Position numbers and translations under genes: made by a program. 64,000 bases of DNA from Macrothele yani (taxonomy: Eukaryota > Arthropoda > Arachnida > Araneae > Macrothelidae): contig CM077001.1 of assembly GCA_039090855.1 (NCBI GenBank), positions 119,972,922 to 120,036,921 on the forward strand. The letters run 5' to 3'. This document shows, piece by piece, positions 19,720 to 31,371 of this stretch. Every line of letters starts with the position of its first letter. The first letter of the stretch is position 1. The notes under the pieces are model-generated. The model had not been told where the DNA came from. It made no database searches and saw only the letters and a program-made list of their open reading frames with translations.

Positions 19720-21835
19720 AGAAAAACAAGTTAGTAAAATCATGCAATGCATTGATTATGATACGCTTTCCAACATACTAGAAATCATTACTCAACTTAT
19801 GAGGAAAATGGCTGTGGAATAAATCTCACTCCTGTGCCCTGACCTTTGATCCCATTTCGATTATATTCAACAGAACTAGTTCAGTATACTTCCGAAATAA
19901 CATGATAAAGTTTTGTCGCAATCGAAGCAATTTTACATAAGTTATGATGCATAAGGGCTATGGAATAGATCCCGATCCTGTGTCCTAACCTTTGACCAAA
20001 TTTCGCCCATTTTAATAGGATTCGTCCCCAGGCAGGCCCCTACAACATACAAACATTTCATCCAAATTGAAACATTTTTACGTAAGTTATGACGCATAAT
20101 GGCGATGGAAGTGATTCCACTCTTTTTCGCAATTTTCAATAGGGTTTGTCCCCGGGTAGTCCCCTACCGATTACTAAAATTTTATCGAAATCGAACCCTT
20201 TTTACGTTAGTTAGGACGTATAAGAGCAGTGGAATCGATCCCGCTCCTATGTCCTGACCTTTGACCCCATTTCGTTCACTTTCAATAGGGTTCTTTCCCA
20301 GGTGTTCCCCTACCACATACTACAATGTAATCGAACGATTTTTACGCGAGTTATCGTGCGGACGAACATACGCACACAACGCGTGACGTAATGAGGCAGA
20401 TGGGAATCGCGACCATATGCTCGCAAGAGTGTGACGTCATAAAACTTTAATAGGATCCACACACAACGCGTGACGTAATGATACAGATGGTGTGATCGCG
20501 CGCCAACATCTAATGGCACGACGCCATGACACTACACTAAAAACGTGGTAACTCGGGGTGGTTATTTAACCCACTAAACGAATTTTCCTAAAGTCGAGAT
20601 CAAGCTAAATCAATTTCTAGTAAAAGAAAACGGTAGGTTAACGACTTTAATCAAAATCCTTAGAGCCGTTTTCAAAATAAAATTTACATACATACAAGAA
20701 TTGCTCCTTCAAGGTGAACATCAAATAATTTTGGTTCCTGTACTTCGAATGGAAAAATTTCTGTACACATTTTCTTCCCAATTAATGCGTTCTCAATGAT
20801 GAAAATTTGAACATCGATTAAGGTATCTTCATTTTATAACTTGCAATACTTAATATTTTCTAAAACATAACCATAATTATGCAATCCAACATTTGTTTGT
20901 CTACTGACGTCATGAAAATACAGGTCGCGCCATCTTTTTTCTGGACAATTAATGCGTTCGCAAGGATGAAAATTTGAACATCGGTTAAAATAGCTTCATT
21001 TTATAACTTGGAATACCTAATATTTTCTAAAACATAACCATAATTATGCAATTCAACATTTGTTTGTCTACTGACGTCATCAAAGTACAGGTCGCGCCAT
21101 CATTTTTCTGCTTTCAACACCACCAAAGAAAAAGTTTTTGATTTTTAATATAATTATGGCTATGTTTTAGAAATTATTAAGTATTCAAAGTTACAATAGG
21201 AAGTTATTTTAATCGATGTTCAAAATTTCATCCTTGGGAACAGAATAATTTTGAAGGAAATGTGTACAAAAGTTTTTCCTTTGGAAGTATAGGAAGCAAA
21301 ATTACTAGACGTCCATCTTAATAATATGGGATAAGGGCGATGGAATGGATCGCAATCCTATGCCCTGACCATTGACCCCATTTCGTCCATTTTCAATAGG
21401 GTTCGTCCCCAGGTGGTCCCCTACCGCATACTGAAATTTCATCGAAATCGAACAATTTTTGCGCACGTTATGACGCATAAGGGCAATGGAATGCCTCCCA
21501 CTCTTATGTCCTGACCTTTGAGCCGAATTCACCCATTTTTAATAGGGTTCGTCTCCAGGGGTTTCCTACCACATAGTAAAATTTCATTGAAATCGAACCA
21601 TATTTACGCAAGTTATGACGCATTAGTGCAATGGAATGGATCCCGCTTCTACGTCGTGACCTTTGACCCCGTTTGCCCCATTTTCAATAGGGTTCGTCCC
21701 CAGGTGGTCCCCTACCACATACTAATATTTCATGGAAATCGGACCATTTTTACGCCAGTTATCGTGCGGACGGACGGACAAAGCTGGAGCTTATACGGTT
21801 CTTCAACCTACGGTTGCAAAGCGTAAAAAAAAGAG
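19720..21835 (+). repeat. Composite dispersed repeat, copy 1
   Basis: A 2.1-kb block made of several degenerate sub-repeats. Units of about 170 bases contain CCTGACCTTTGACCCCATTT and GGGTTCGTCCCCAGGTGGTC (19800-20340 and again 21320-21770). A central part has a tandem pair of about 165 bases (20775-20935 and 20942-21103) followed by an inverted third copy (21135-21300). It ends with ACGGACGGACAAAGCTGGAG and TTGCAAAGCGTAAAAA. Parts of it recur in reverse at 29465-32320 and at 42285-42478. No coding capacity recognised. Confidence 0.75.
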
Positions 21836-21839
21836 GAGG

Positions 21840-22260
21840 GGAGCTTGTTGGGATTTTAGACGTTTCGGTTTTTTGACGCTCGGGTTTTCGACGCTCTACT
21901 CTAATATGAATAGTGTTATAAATGTACGCAAAGATACACTTTTTTTAGATTTAACCTGTGTGTCACTAAAAATTCATGCGTGATAGAGAAAAACTAGTAA
22001 CACATTTAAATTCAGCATAAAAAAGTACTATTAGGATGTGACAGTTATTTTTATGCGCCAAAAATTTTGTTTTATTTTGCAAACTAGTGTAAGTCACTTC
22101 ATTGGTCGCTATCTGCTGGAGAAATGCATCTACGTTGTACCTAAAAGCGATGCAAAAACTCTGGGCACATGGCGACACGAAATGACTTCTGATCAAATGT
22201 CAACGTCTTCGGTGCCCAACATGCACACAAATTTTAGAACAGCAGATGTTTCTTTTGTTT
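21840..22260. other. Spacer
   Basis: No recognised gene, tandem array or element end. Confidence 0.5.
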
Positions 22261-22263
22261 CAG

Positions 22264-22436
22264 GGTTTAGCGACCACCGTGAGCACCTCAATGGGCTATA
22301 AGTCTTCCCTCCCTAATGTGGAGTCAATGGTTTAATTGAGGGGAGAGATCGAATACCACACAAACCAAGCAATGCCGGACCCCACTCGAAAGAGTGGTCA
22401 CAAGCCAAGACTTTGACCACTGCGCCGCTGGGCCGG
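22264..22436 (-). mobile_element. tRNA-derived SINE family 1, old copy
   Basis: Minus-strand, diverged and internally deleted. The tail GGTTTAGCGACCACCGTGAG, the AATGGGCTATAAG block and the ACCACTGCGCC head are recognisable. The B box is damaged and there is no poly-A. Confidence 0.75.
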
Positions 22437-22591
22437 TAACTCAGCGGGTGTTCATAGACCATTTTCTTTCCACAGTACCAAAACTGATGTTGACTATTCC
22501 AGCTTTGCACATGCCCTTGCTCTCCTGTTTTCCAAAACAATAACCTGTTGCAGGCGATAGATGTTCATTTCGATAACAGTAGTAGCCAACA

Positions 22592-23845
22592 CATGTGCGC
22601 TTATTGTCATAAAAATCCGCGCACCAAGAAAAAACCGTGCGATTAACGCGAACCTCGGTGAATAGCTACGAGGAGGGCAGACATGCAAATGATTAAAGTC
22701 TCGTGCGATTCCGCATGCCCGTGCGCATAAGACCAGCGCTGCAATCGCAATCCTTGCGGCTTATAAGGTGCCGCGCACGGGACTCCACATTCGTGCCGAA
22801 GTGCACGGTTAGAGTTAGGTGAGATTCCTGAGCAATAGACATGCCGAGGAGCCGCCGCAGATGTGCGTACGGGCAACTGACGGAGTTAGAACGAAGCAGG
22901 ATCGTCGGGATGAGAGACGCACGCTGCACTGCGCGCGGGATCGACCACCATTTGAGCCTATCAGACAGTACGGTGCGATTGTGTTGGGAGCAATGGACAC
23001 GGTAAGGCACCCAGACACGGTGGACTGGCTCTGGACGACCCAGCAGACACACCACCAGCAAAGAGGACCGTGGGATCGTGAGAGCGGCACGCACAGATGC
23101 AACGACGTCCTTTTCCAATATCCAGAGACATGTGGCGTCTGTACAAGGGACTCCTGTGTCCTCCAGAACCATTTCCAGACGCCCGGCAGAGGCGAATCTT
23201 CACTCTCGACGGCTCTTGCGTTTTCTGCCATTAGCACTTGACCATTGTCGGCCTTTGATTGCAATGGTGTCAGCAGCGAGCAACGTGGAATGCTACGGAC
23301 TGGCGACGTATAGTGTTCTACGATGAATCCCGCTTCTGTATGGGAGCGGACGACCACTGTCAGAGTGTGGAAGACCGTAGGAGAGCACTACAATCACAAC
23401 ATCACTGTACAGCGGCATACGTCCCGAAATGCAAGTGTGATGGTCTGGGGAGCCATCGCATATGACAGCCGGACTTCTCTGGCAGTGATCCAAGGGACGT
23501 TGACAGCCCAGCGTTACGTACACAATATCCTGCGGCTCCACGTGCTGCCTTTCCTGGCGGGGGCGGCCCGGAGTCATTTTCCAACAACATAACGCCCGTC
23601 CGCACATGGCTCGGGTTTTCCAGAATTGTCTGCGCCATGCTTCGACGCTTCCGTGGCCGGCCAGATCACCTGATCTCTCGCTTATTGAGCACGTGTGGGA
23701 CTAGATGAGACGCCAGCTTTCTCCATGTTCCAGTGTTCGTAATTTAGTGCTTCAGTTGCAAGAAATGTGTGCCCATATGTCCCAGGATAACATACGGCGT
23801 CTCTTTGACTCTTTCTTGGTGCGGAGATTTTTATGACAGTGAGTG
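22592..23845 (+). mobile_element. Tc1-type transposon, decayed
   Basis: The right end, read outside-in, is CACTCACTGTCATAAAAATC with TA at 23846-23847. The left end near 22592 is a decayed match ending TTGTCATAAAAATCCGCGCACCAAG. One transposase relic lies between them on the plus strand. Confidence 0.8.
22841..23837 (+). pseudogene. Tc1 transposase, many frameshifts
   Basis: Starts MPRSRRRCAYGQLTELERSR. The helix-turn-helix region continues to SDSTVRLCWEQWT and a TAA stop. Later blocks, in shifting frames, are IQRHVASVQGTPVSSRTISR, DWRRIVFYDESRFCMGADD (first Asp), VMVWGAIAYDSRT, FLAGAARS, FQQHNARPH (second catalytic Asp replaced by His), and IEHVWD (Glu) followed by a stop. At least four frame changes are needed to read it through. 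Clearly a dead copy. Confidence 0.85.
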
Positions 23846-23847
23846 TA

Positions 23848-24362
23848 TAAAATATAATATATGGAAAGTTTTGCAAATAGTTTAAGCAATCCAGTGCTAA
23901 AATAATTTTTCCAAGGGGGAAGCATGCACACTACGCAAAATAAAAAATATACTTTTACGCCACTTGGTAGGAAAGTTGGGTATCACAGAATTTCGAGGTG
24001 CATGAATCGTGATTCTCAAGTTAGAGCCGTTCGACGCAAAAAGAAGTTTTTGAGTTCGACTTGTACATGAGAAAGCATCGTGGCTATAGGCGCAGTCAGG
24101 TCTGATGAACGCGGCGTAGTCTTGGACTTTTCCCTTCGCAGATGTATCACGTCTTTCCCATTTGCTGATGGAGTGGACCCTTGGTAGACCTTTCTCCTAC
24201 TTCTGGCCTGTAATTAAGGATCGTGTTGCGCGATTGGCGAGTACGCAAAACATTTTCTTTGTTTTAGAAATCATTTTTAACTATCAGACAGACTAAAAAT
24301 TATACACTGGACGACGAAAACCCTTGACACAAGCGATTACTGCGATTAATTTGGAAAGCCGT
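23848..24362. other. Spacer
   Basis: No coding block or repeat recognised. Confidence 0.5.
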
Positions 24363-24370
24363 TTCTAGTT

Positions 24371-24592
24371 TTTTTGTTGTTGTTTTTTATTGGAGGTTTA
24401 ACGACCACCGTAAGCAACTCAATGGGCTATAAGCAGCCGCCCGTCCCTAATTTAGGGTCACTGGTTCCATGGAAGGGAGAGAGCCAGTGCCGTAAGACAA
24501 ACATAACATCCATGCCTCACGGGATTCGAACCCGGACCCCGTTCGGACGAATGATCATAGGCCATCGCTTAGACCACTGCGCCAGGGGCGGC
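24371..24592 (-). mobile_element. tRNA-derived SINE (family 1)
   Basis: Minus-strand. T-rich tail with GTTGTTGTT, body and B box GGGTTCGAATCCC intact; a few bases are missing around the A box. Target duplication TTCTAGTTTT at 24363-24372 and 24593-24602. Confidence 0.92.
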
Positions 24593-24602
24593 TTCTAGTT
24601 TT

Positions 24603-25918
24603 AGGCATAGAGACCATTCATTTTTTTTCCATGATACCTTGATTGCAACCAGAATATCACTTCGATTTATCCTATGTAATAATTCAGTGTATGTTTGAAT
24701 GCTTCAATTTTTCAAATGATGTGCCCTTTAGAAGAAAAAGCGAGCCATTTGTATCTCTGTGTGAATGTTCGGAGAGCTTAATGAAATGATGTGAATTTGT
24801 TCAGTTCCCAGGTATGTATGCGTGCCCCCATCCCCCTCATTCTCTACAAGTTTGCTTTGATCTCAAGCAAACACGATTTTGTGGATATAGTAAATTTTTA
24901 AAACATGAAAGAAGAGAGAGAGAGAAGATTTTTGTGATAAAATAAACTATCTCAAATAGGCAAAGTGGATCTTATAAATTTACACGATTTAAAGGACTTG
25001 CATTATTGTTTCAAATTAAATTAAGCTTTAAACTTAATTTGAAAAGACACTCAGAAGACCTTTATGATATTTTGAAATTTTATTTTTATTCGACAGCTTT
25101 TGGGAAGCATATTGCTTGGATAATTTATCATCGCTCGTGCATCTTCAAAAGGATATTAAACGAAGATTCAAAGAATGTGTTGAAACGACGGGAGAACCTT
25201 TCCGAGCTTCTCGTTCATTTCTTGTCGCATTAGTCTTTTATTCTATTAGGACCCATTAGTTTATCGTCTTTTTTATTACCTTGAAGACGAGTTAAATATT
25301 ACGATTTCTGGGTCTGTAGCCGACTTCCGTAGCAGTTCCTTTTGAAGTTCTAAAAATTTGTACTCATTTTTTTTTTTTTTTGCTGTGACGTAAATCTTTT
25401 CATTTCCCTTGCGCAATGAAATGCACATTTATACAACGTTGCTCTTTCCACTACCATTCTTGTACCTTTTGTTTAATTTTATTATCAATGACATTCCTTC
25501 GGAAAAAGGTTTCGGTAGCGGATGAAACCTTTTCTTTCAGTCTTTTTATTTCAATACAGTTCGTTGTTATTGAAAAGGAAAGATTATTTATTTCTGTTTC
25601 AGCGATTAATGAGCGCTTCCGTTCCCACTGTTATTGACATATAATATTTTACCATTTCGACGTCGTTTCTTATACAATAAAACTTTTGTTTACACAGAAC
25701 GTTCGGAAATGAAGGTTTTTGAATTTTTCAAAATCGATGAACTGGCCACACACAAGCTGCCCCTTCATATAAGGCGATGCCGTGTACTCCTCTAAAATTA
25801 AGTGATATACGAGTAGGGCGCTCTTCGAATTACTCTCGATCTTTTCATTCGATATGTTTTTGAATTTAATAAACTCGAAAGCATGCTCTCACTCCAGCAT
25901 GCCTTCGAGTTTATTTTC
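24603..25918. other. Spacer with a small palindrome
   Basis: 1.3 kb of AT-rich DNA with no recognised gene. A palindrome lies at about 25868-25915 (AAACTCGAAAGCATGC and its near complement, loop about 10 bases), immediately left of the next SINE. Confidence 0.5.
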
Positions 25919-25930
25919 TTAACTGTATTT

Positions 25931-26147
25931 GCCGCCCCAGTGTCGCAGTGGTCTGAGCGATGGCCTCTGATCATTCGTCCAAACGGGGTCCAGGTTCGAA
26001 TACCGGTGAGGCATGGGTGTTGTGTTTGTCTTACGGCACTGGCTCTCTCCCTTCCCTGGAACCAGTGACCCTAAATTAGGGAAGGGCGACTGCTTATAGC
26101 CCATTGAGTTGCTCGCAGTGGTCGTTAAACCTCCAATCAAAAAAAAA
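25931..26147 (+). mobile_element. tRNA-derived SINE (family 1)
   Basis: Plus-strand with head GCCGCCCCAGTGTCGCAGTG, body, tail and poly-A. Target duplication TTAACTGTATTT at 25919-25930 and 26148-26159. The B box is one base off consensus. Confidence 0.93.
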
Positions 26148-26274
26148 TTAACTGTATTTTGCTCTCAATACTTTTAGCTATAGTTTCGTGAAGATTTATG
26201 CTAAAGGACTTATTCTTCTGTGCAAATACTTTATGAACTTCCTATCCAAGGAGATTAGTGAATTATTAACAAGT

Positions 26275-26345
26275 TCTCTCTCTCTATCTTTTTCTCACAC
26301 ACATACACACACAGACACACTCGCGCACGCACACTCGCACGCGTA
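26275..26345. repeat. CT and CA simple repeats
   Basis: TCTCTC followed by imperfect CA/CG units. Low-complexity DNA. Confidence 0.85.
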
Positions 26346-26369
26346 CTCTTGTCATATATAAATATGACC

Positions 26370-26760
26370 TTCCAGCTTTCACTTATGTACCAGAGACATG
26401 GACCTTAACCAAAAAAAAGACTTACAGAGGCTGCAGACAACTCAGAGAAACTTGGAGAGATGCGTGCTTGATGTAACGAGGAAAGATAAGAAGAGCACTC
26501 ACGGATCAGGAAAAGCACAAGAGTGAAAGACATCGTAATCAAGGTAAAATCCCTGAAATGGCAGTGGGCTGGATATATTGCTAGAAGACGCCCGATGGAA
26601 AACTGAAATACGTATTAGACTGTACATCAAGGGACAGAAAAATACCCAGAAGACAACGTGGAGGATGCTTAAATGAAATTCAAAACCACGCTGGAGTGAC
26701 GTAAGCTAGGCTGATGACTATACCTGCTTCGTCGAAATGCCAACTCTGTAGGGATATGTA
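26370..26760 (+). pseudogene. RTE LINE, 5'-truncated 3' end
   Basis: Plus-strand copy of the end of the RTE ORF. Matches begin at a LPAFTYVPETWTL-like segment (family: LPVLTYGAETWTL), then QRLQTTQRNLERCVLDVTRK, SLKWQWAGYI and the final Arg-rich segment. Several frameshifts. There is no clear TGATGA tail. Confidence 0.8.
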
Positions 26761-27490
26761 GAACTCTCTCAAAATTTGATGGTGAAGGTGTTGCGCGAGC
26801 CGTCTTGACAGGATCCTGCAAGTCTTTCACCCGGACAGGATCAGTCAGGGGACCGGCTGGTGTCTGCTGCCCTCCAAAGGACCACCACTTCCCACCCCTT
26901 TGCCATAGACCGCGTGTTCGACGTGCTAATCATAAAGTAAGGATTATAATCATAAAGTAAGGAGATAGGAGCCCGTGGAAACTCCTACCATAGAAAGTGG
27001 CGTCCTCACGGACATAAAACAGAACCAAACTGTGACGTGAATCCATCCCGTCGGCAATGGTTGTTATGGCAACCCCACCAAAGTGCTGGGGTGGTCAGAA
27101 GCAGGTGCTCTTCACCACCCTTCCGTCCCCCCGAACTTGGTTCTCATCTGTTTTCCCAATCTAAGCCAAGTGAAGCATCGGAAAGATGACAATAACGAAA
27201 TATACATAGATATTAAAGCCAAACACGTCGATATTGAAACAGATGACAATGGAATACAAATCAGAATGGAACGTAAAGCTATATTGTGAAGAAAACAATG
27301 ACAAAGTATGTGTGAATGAAATGTGCAACAAAAACAAGCAGAAACCTAAGTAATGGAATTTACAAAGGAAACGCTAACGATCAGTGAGGGATAAGCAAGA
27401 ATAATGCCACTTATTAGAATGCTACAGGAAACTGGAAGATGCAAACCAAAAAGAATCCGGAAAATGGTGGGTATATGTCGTATACGTCGT
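26761..27490. other. Spacer
   Basis: Contains a tandem dup of ATAATCATAAAGTAAGGA around 26930-26965. No recognised gene. Confidence 0.5.
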
Positions 27491-27506
27491 CTTCCACTCT
27501 GCAGGG

Positions 27507-27929
27507 GATCCGCGGATGGTTTAGTGGTTTGCGAGTCAGACTATCAATGCAAGGCCCTCAGGTTCGAACCTGGGCTGATCTTTCAGAGATGGTGTGATTT
27601 ACTAACAATCGCTGAATATCCGCCGTGCATCGGACGAGCACGTTAAGTGACCGCCCCCAGGCTGGACCCACTGGTTAAATGTGTATCCTTTCCTATGCCC
27701 CCCCTGAAATTCTTTCACCCCTCTATGTGCAACATCGTACTTGTACGGTGGCGCCATCTACTGTACTCTAATCTCACTGCAAACTGTTCTGTCAAAGTCG
27801 CTAGACTTGCTCTTATTCCTTCCGTTTCTGTGTTCTGCCCAAAAGGCGATCTCGCTGTAGGTGGCTGGGACCTAAACTCTACTCAATGTGGACGGAAGTC
27901 CTACAAGAAAATGACAAATACTGTGCAAC
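27507..27929 (+). mobile_element. tRNA-derived SINE, family 2
   Basis: A 423-bp insertion bounded by an exact 14-bp repeat, TCCACTCTGCAGGG, at 27493-27506 and 27930-27943. The head contains an A-box-like GGTTTAGTGGTTTGCGAG and a B box AGGTTCGAACCTG. The head and the body that follows differ from family 1. It has no long poly-A; the 3' end reads AATACTGTGCAAC. The duplication plus promoter boxes make a SINE the best reading. It is the only copy of this type that I see in the window. Confidence 0.75.
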
Positions 27930-27943
27930 TCCACTCTGCAGGG

Positions 27944-28480
27944 AGGTCAAAGTTCAAATGGACAAAGTCATGTGGTTCGCGGTGATTCTTGAGAAGCTCA
28001 GCTGTCAATCAACTGTAGTTCTGTTTTAGATCGCGGGTGCGCTGCAGTCGACTTCATGACGCCATGTTTCAGCTCAATACAGCCAGTGTCTTCTCTATAT
28101 ATGGTGCTAATAGGCCGCGGTTCTTAATTTAGCGTCTGGCTGGGAGGTTTGTTCGCCAGCGCAATGAAAATTGGGACTGAAGTCCTTTATTGTGTCTACA
28201 CTAAGAAAATAGATACATGTACATTATTTACACTGAGGGTTTCATGCATTGAGAAATGAATCCTTTATTTTCATGACCCCTCTTACAAAGATGAAAAAAT
28301 AAAATTATTTACATTCTTTTACAAGGTCCATAGCACTTGAGCGGGCTCCTGTGGTCGTAACTCTGGGATGGAATCATCCTTCTCCTATTCACGTCCTTCC
28401 TCCTTCTTCTAACAGCATCTCTTCTTACCTCGCAACGAAGTCTTTGACCATCTCGACGAGTCCTTGTCTCGCTCTGAGAT
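27944..28480. other. Spacer
   Basis: No recognised gene or repeat. Confidence 0.5.
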
Positions 28481-28482
28481 GC

Positions 28483-28910
28483 TGGAGTGACGTAGGAGAC
28501 AGTGGCTCAAGGCAGACATTTGTGAGAAAAAACTTGCGGAGATCTTCATCCAACGGTAGATTTAAAATGGTTTTTCTTCCGCAACTGTCTCTGCCTTGAG
28601 CCAGTCTGTCACTCCTGCATGCTCATTCACCATCTCCCACGTCGTCTTTTTCTGTTCCTTGTTATTCAATCTAATGTTTCAATTGTCCATTGGTACTCAG
28701 TTCTTCTAGCAATACGTCCAGCCCATTGACATTTATTGGATTGTACGTTGATCATGATGTATTTCACTCTTGTCATTTTCCTGATCCACCAGTTCCTTCT
28801 AACCTTTCCTGGTGAAAACAAGCACACACCTCTCTATGACTCGTTCAGTTGTCTACAGCCTCTGCATGTCTTTGATAGATAAGTCCTTCGTTCAAGAATT
28901 CAAATTCGTC
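28483..28910 (-). pseudogene. RTE LINE 3' ends in inverted arrangement
   Basis: From about 28900 down to 28556 the minus strand carries the last RTE codons (blocks like ERCVLVFTRK, VKYIMINV, QWAGRIARRTEYQW) with many stops. From 28483 to 28555 the plus strand carries the final RTE codons again (GVT-RRQWLKAD, LRRSSSN). The two 3' pieces therefore face each other tail to tail, sharing segments such as GGCTCAAGGCAGA in both orientations. Confidence 0.75.
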
Positions 28911-29464
28911 TTTTTCGTTTCGTTGTACAATGCAACTTTTAATGCAACCTGCAAGATTTGGGTTGCACTCATTACTTCCGAGAACTGAAAATCATTCTTC
29001 TTGTCTGATTCTTCAATGGAACCTTTAAAATAACTTGCAAGATTTCGATTGCACTGATTACGTCAGAGAATCGAAAGTCATTCTTCCTGTTTAATTATTT
29101 AATGTAACTTTTAATGTAATTCCCACAATTTTTGAGTAATGTATACCTCTCATTAGAACATTTCTATTACTTTTACGCTACATTACCAGCACGTGACGGA
29201 TATATTTTGCACAGCTTACACTTTTAGTAGTTAAAAATAGAAAAAAAAACCCCTTTCGCGTTGCTCTAAAAGGAAGTTCTGAAGAGATCGAATTTCTGAA
29301 CCAGAAATATTTGGACAGCAAATCAGAAAATGCGTGTGATAAAAGAATGGTTTTATAGCTACTGAAATGAAGAAGTCTACAATTCCCTTCGCCAGGCTAC
29401 CGTTTATCAGCAATATATTTCACGTAAAAAATCGGCTGGTCCATTGCTCTGTACTTGCTACGGT
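28911..29464. other. Spacer with an 86-bp tandem pair
   Basis: Two diverged tandem units of period 86 (about 28943-29028 and 29029-29114), both with TGCAAGATTT and GAAAATCATTCTTC-like segments. Otherwise nothing recognised. Confidence 0.6.
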
Positions 29465-29963
29465 TTTTTACGCTTTCCAACCGTAGGTTGAAGAAGCGTA
29501 TATGCTCCAGCCTTTTCCGTCCGTCTGTCGGCACGATAACTCGCGTAAAAATGGTTCGATGAAATTTTAGTATGTGGTACGGGACCACCTGGGGACAAAC
29601 CGTATTGAAAATGGGACAAATTGGGTCAAAGGGTCACAACATAGGAGCGGGATACATTCCATTGCCCATAACTTGCGTACATATGGTTCCATTTCAATGA
29701 AATTTTAGTATGTAGTAGGAGACCGCCTGAGGACGAACCCTATTCAAAATGGGTGAAGTGGGGTCAAACGTCAGGACATAGGAGCGGGATGCATTCCATT
29801 GCCCTTATGCGTCAAAACTTCCGTAAATATCGTTCGATTTCAATAAAATTTTAGTATGTCGTAAGGGACCACCTGGGGACGAAACTTATTGAAAATGGGC
29901 GAAATGGGGTCTAAGGTCAGGACATAGGATCGGGATCCATTCCATCAGCCTTATCTCATACTA

Positions 29964-31371
29964 CACTGCTGGCCACCCAAAATGCAACACCAAGAAGGAA
30001 TCATCCGATTGGCCTGAAATTCGCAGCATGCGTCGTCCGCGAGAAGACATGCAAACGATTAGCATTGCAGGGCATATGCAAATCATGTGCGCCTGGCACG
30101 CCACTGAGAAGCACTATAAGTAGGGTGCACAGAAGGCAGGGTGTAAGTAGTGGAAGTGTGTTGTGCTGCCGGACCTGTGCGTGGGAAGCTTCCTGATGCC
30201 TCGTCGCAGAATACGGCAATCATTCCAGCACGTTCCGGAGTTCGACAGAGGACGAATAGTGGCTTATTGGGACATCGGTTTATTGTACCGAGACATCGGC
30301 GCCCGTGTGGAATAACATCCAGCCACAGTGAATCGAGTATGGATCCGATGGGTGCAGGACGGACGAACGGACCGACGTGAGCGATTGCCGCAGCCGCGGC
30401 ACACCACTGAACGAGAGGACCGGCATGTTGACCGGCGGGCACTGACGGCTTGCACCGCCACATCACGAACGTTAGCGCCGGAATTAGGGTGTGTTGCGCA
30501 ACAACCTGTGTCAGCACGTACCGTTCAACGTCGTCTGCAGGAGTGGGGACTTGTCGCACGGCGCCCATTGCTCCGATTACCATTGACGTTACACCACCGG
30601 CGAGTGCGGCGGCAGTGAGCCGTTGAACGCCACACTTGGACTACGGAATGGCACGACATTGTTTTCTCCGACGAATGCCGCTTCTGCCTGCAACACCACG
30701 ATGGTCGGATCCGCGTGTGGCGGCACCGCGGCGAGAGACTGTACGACGTCTTCAATATGAATCGCCATACCGGTCCGTCACCTGGTGTTATGGTTTGGGT
30801 CGTAATTGGATATGACACCCGCACCCCTCTGGTACGCATCGCCAGTACACTCAACAGCCACCGCACCATCTCCGACTTTTGGAGCCTGTAGTCCTACCTT
30901 ACCTTGAGGAACTTCCAGAGGCCACGTTTCAACAGGACAATGCGCGCCCGCACGTGGCACGCATCGTGAAACAATTCTTCACGGCCCACCAGGTTTCACT
31001 GCTGCCGTGGCCCGCCTGTTCTCCCGATATGTCACCCATCGAACACGTCTGGTCGGTGATCGGCAACCGAGTGGCTCGGCAAGCAACACCCGCGGCTACG
31101 CCTGATGAACTGTGGCAACGTGTGGAAGCAGCCTGGACCGACATACCCCAAGCACACATCCAAAGCCTCTTTCGTTCGATGCCGCGGCGTATAGCGGCCG
31201 TTATTGCCAGCCATGGGCGCCCCACGAACTACTGATGTCTGCGTGTTCCGCAAGTCGCACTGGCCTGTAAGCTCAATCGTTTCATCTTTGTATCTGTTGT
31301 TATGTGTCCAGTAAATCGGGCTTTGCTATCTCGTGTCCTTCTTGGTGTTGCATTTTGCGTGGCCAGCAGTG
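29964..31371 (+). mobile_element. Tc1-type transposon, full length
   Basis: 1,408 bp with TA at 29962-29963 and 31372-31373. Ends are CACTGCTGGCCACCCAAAAT and CACTGCTGGCCACGCAAAAT, inverted for about 38 bases through AACACCAAGAAGGA. GC content inside is clearly higher than in the surroundings, as expected of a younger insertion. Confidence 0.93.
30196..31235 (+). pseudogene. Tc1 transposase, three lesions
   Basis: DD34E transposase that starts MPRRRIRQSFQHVPEFDRGR. The helix-turn-helix linker reads TVNRVWIRWVQDGRTDRRER and ARTVQRRLQEWGLVARRP. Catalytic blocks are DIVFSDECRFCLQHHDGR (first Asp), PGVMVWVVIGYDTRTP, TFQQDNARPHVAR (second Asp) and WPACSPDMSPIEHVWSVIG (Glu). The C terminus is IAAVIASHGRPTNY. 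Lesions: a TAA near 30316, a TGA where Trp is expected near 30617, and a frameshift near 30870 between the first and second Asp. About 346 codons if read through, the normal length for the family. One of the best-preserved transposases in the window, but still dead. Confidence 0.92.

Noticed and set aside
22815..23357. 180-codon minus-strand frame
   Set aside because: Antisense of the Tc1 transposase relic at 22841-23837.
30083..30583. 166-codon minus-strand frame
   Set aside because: Antisense of the Tc1 transposase; GC-rich sequence leaves several frames open.
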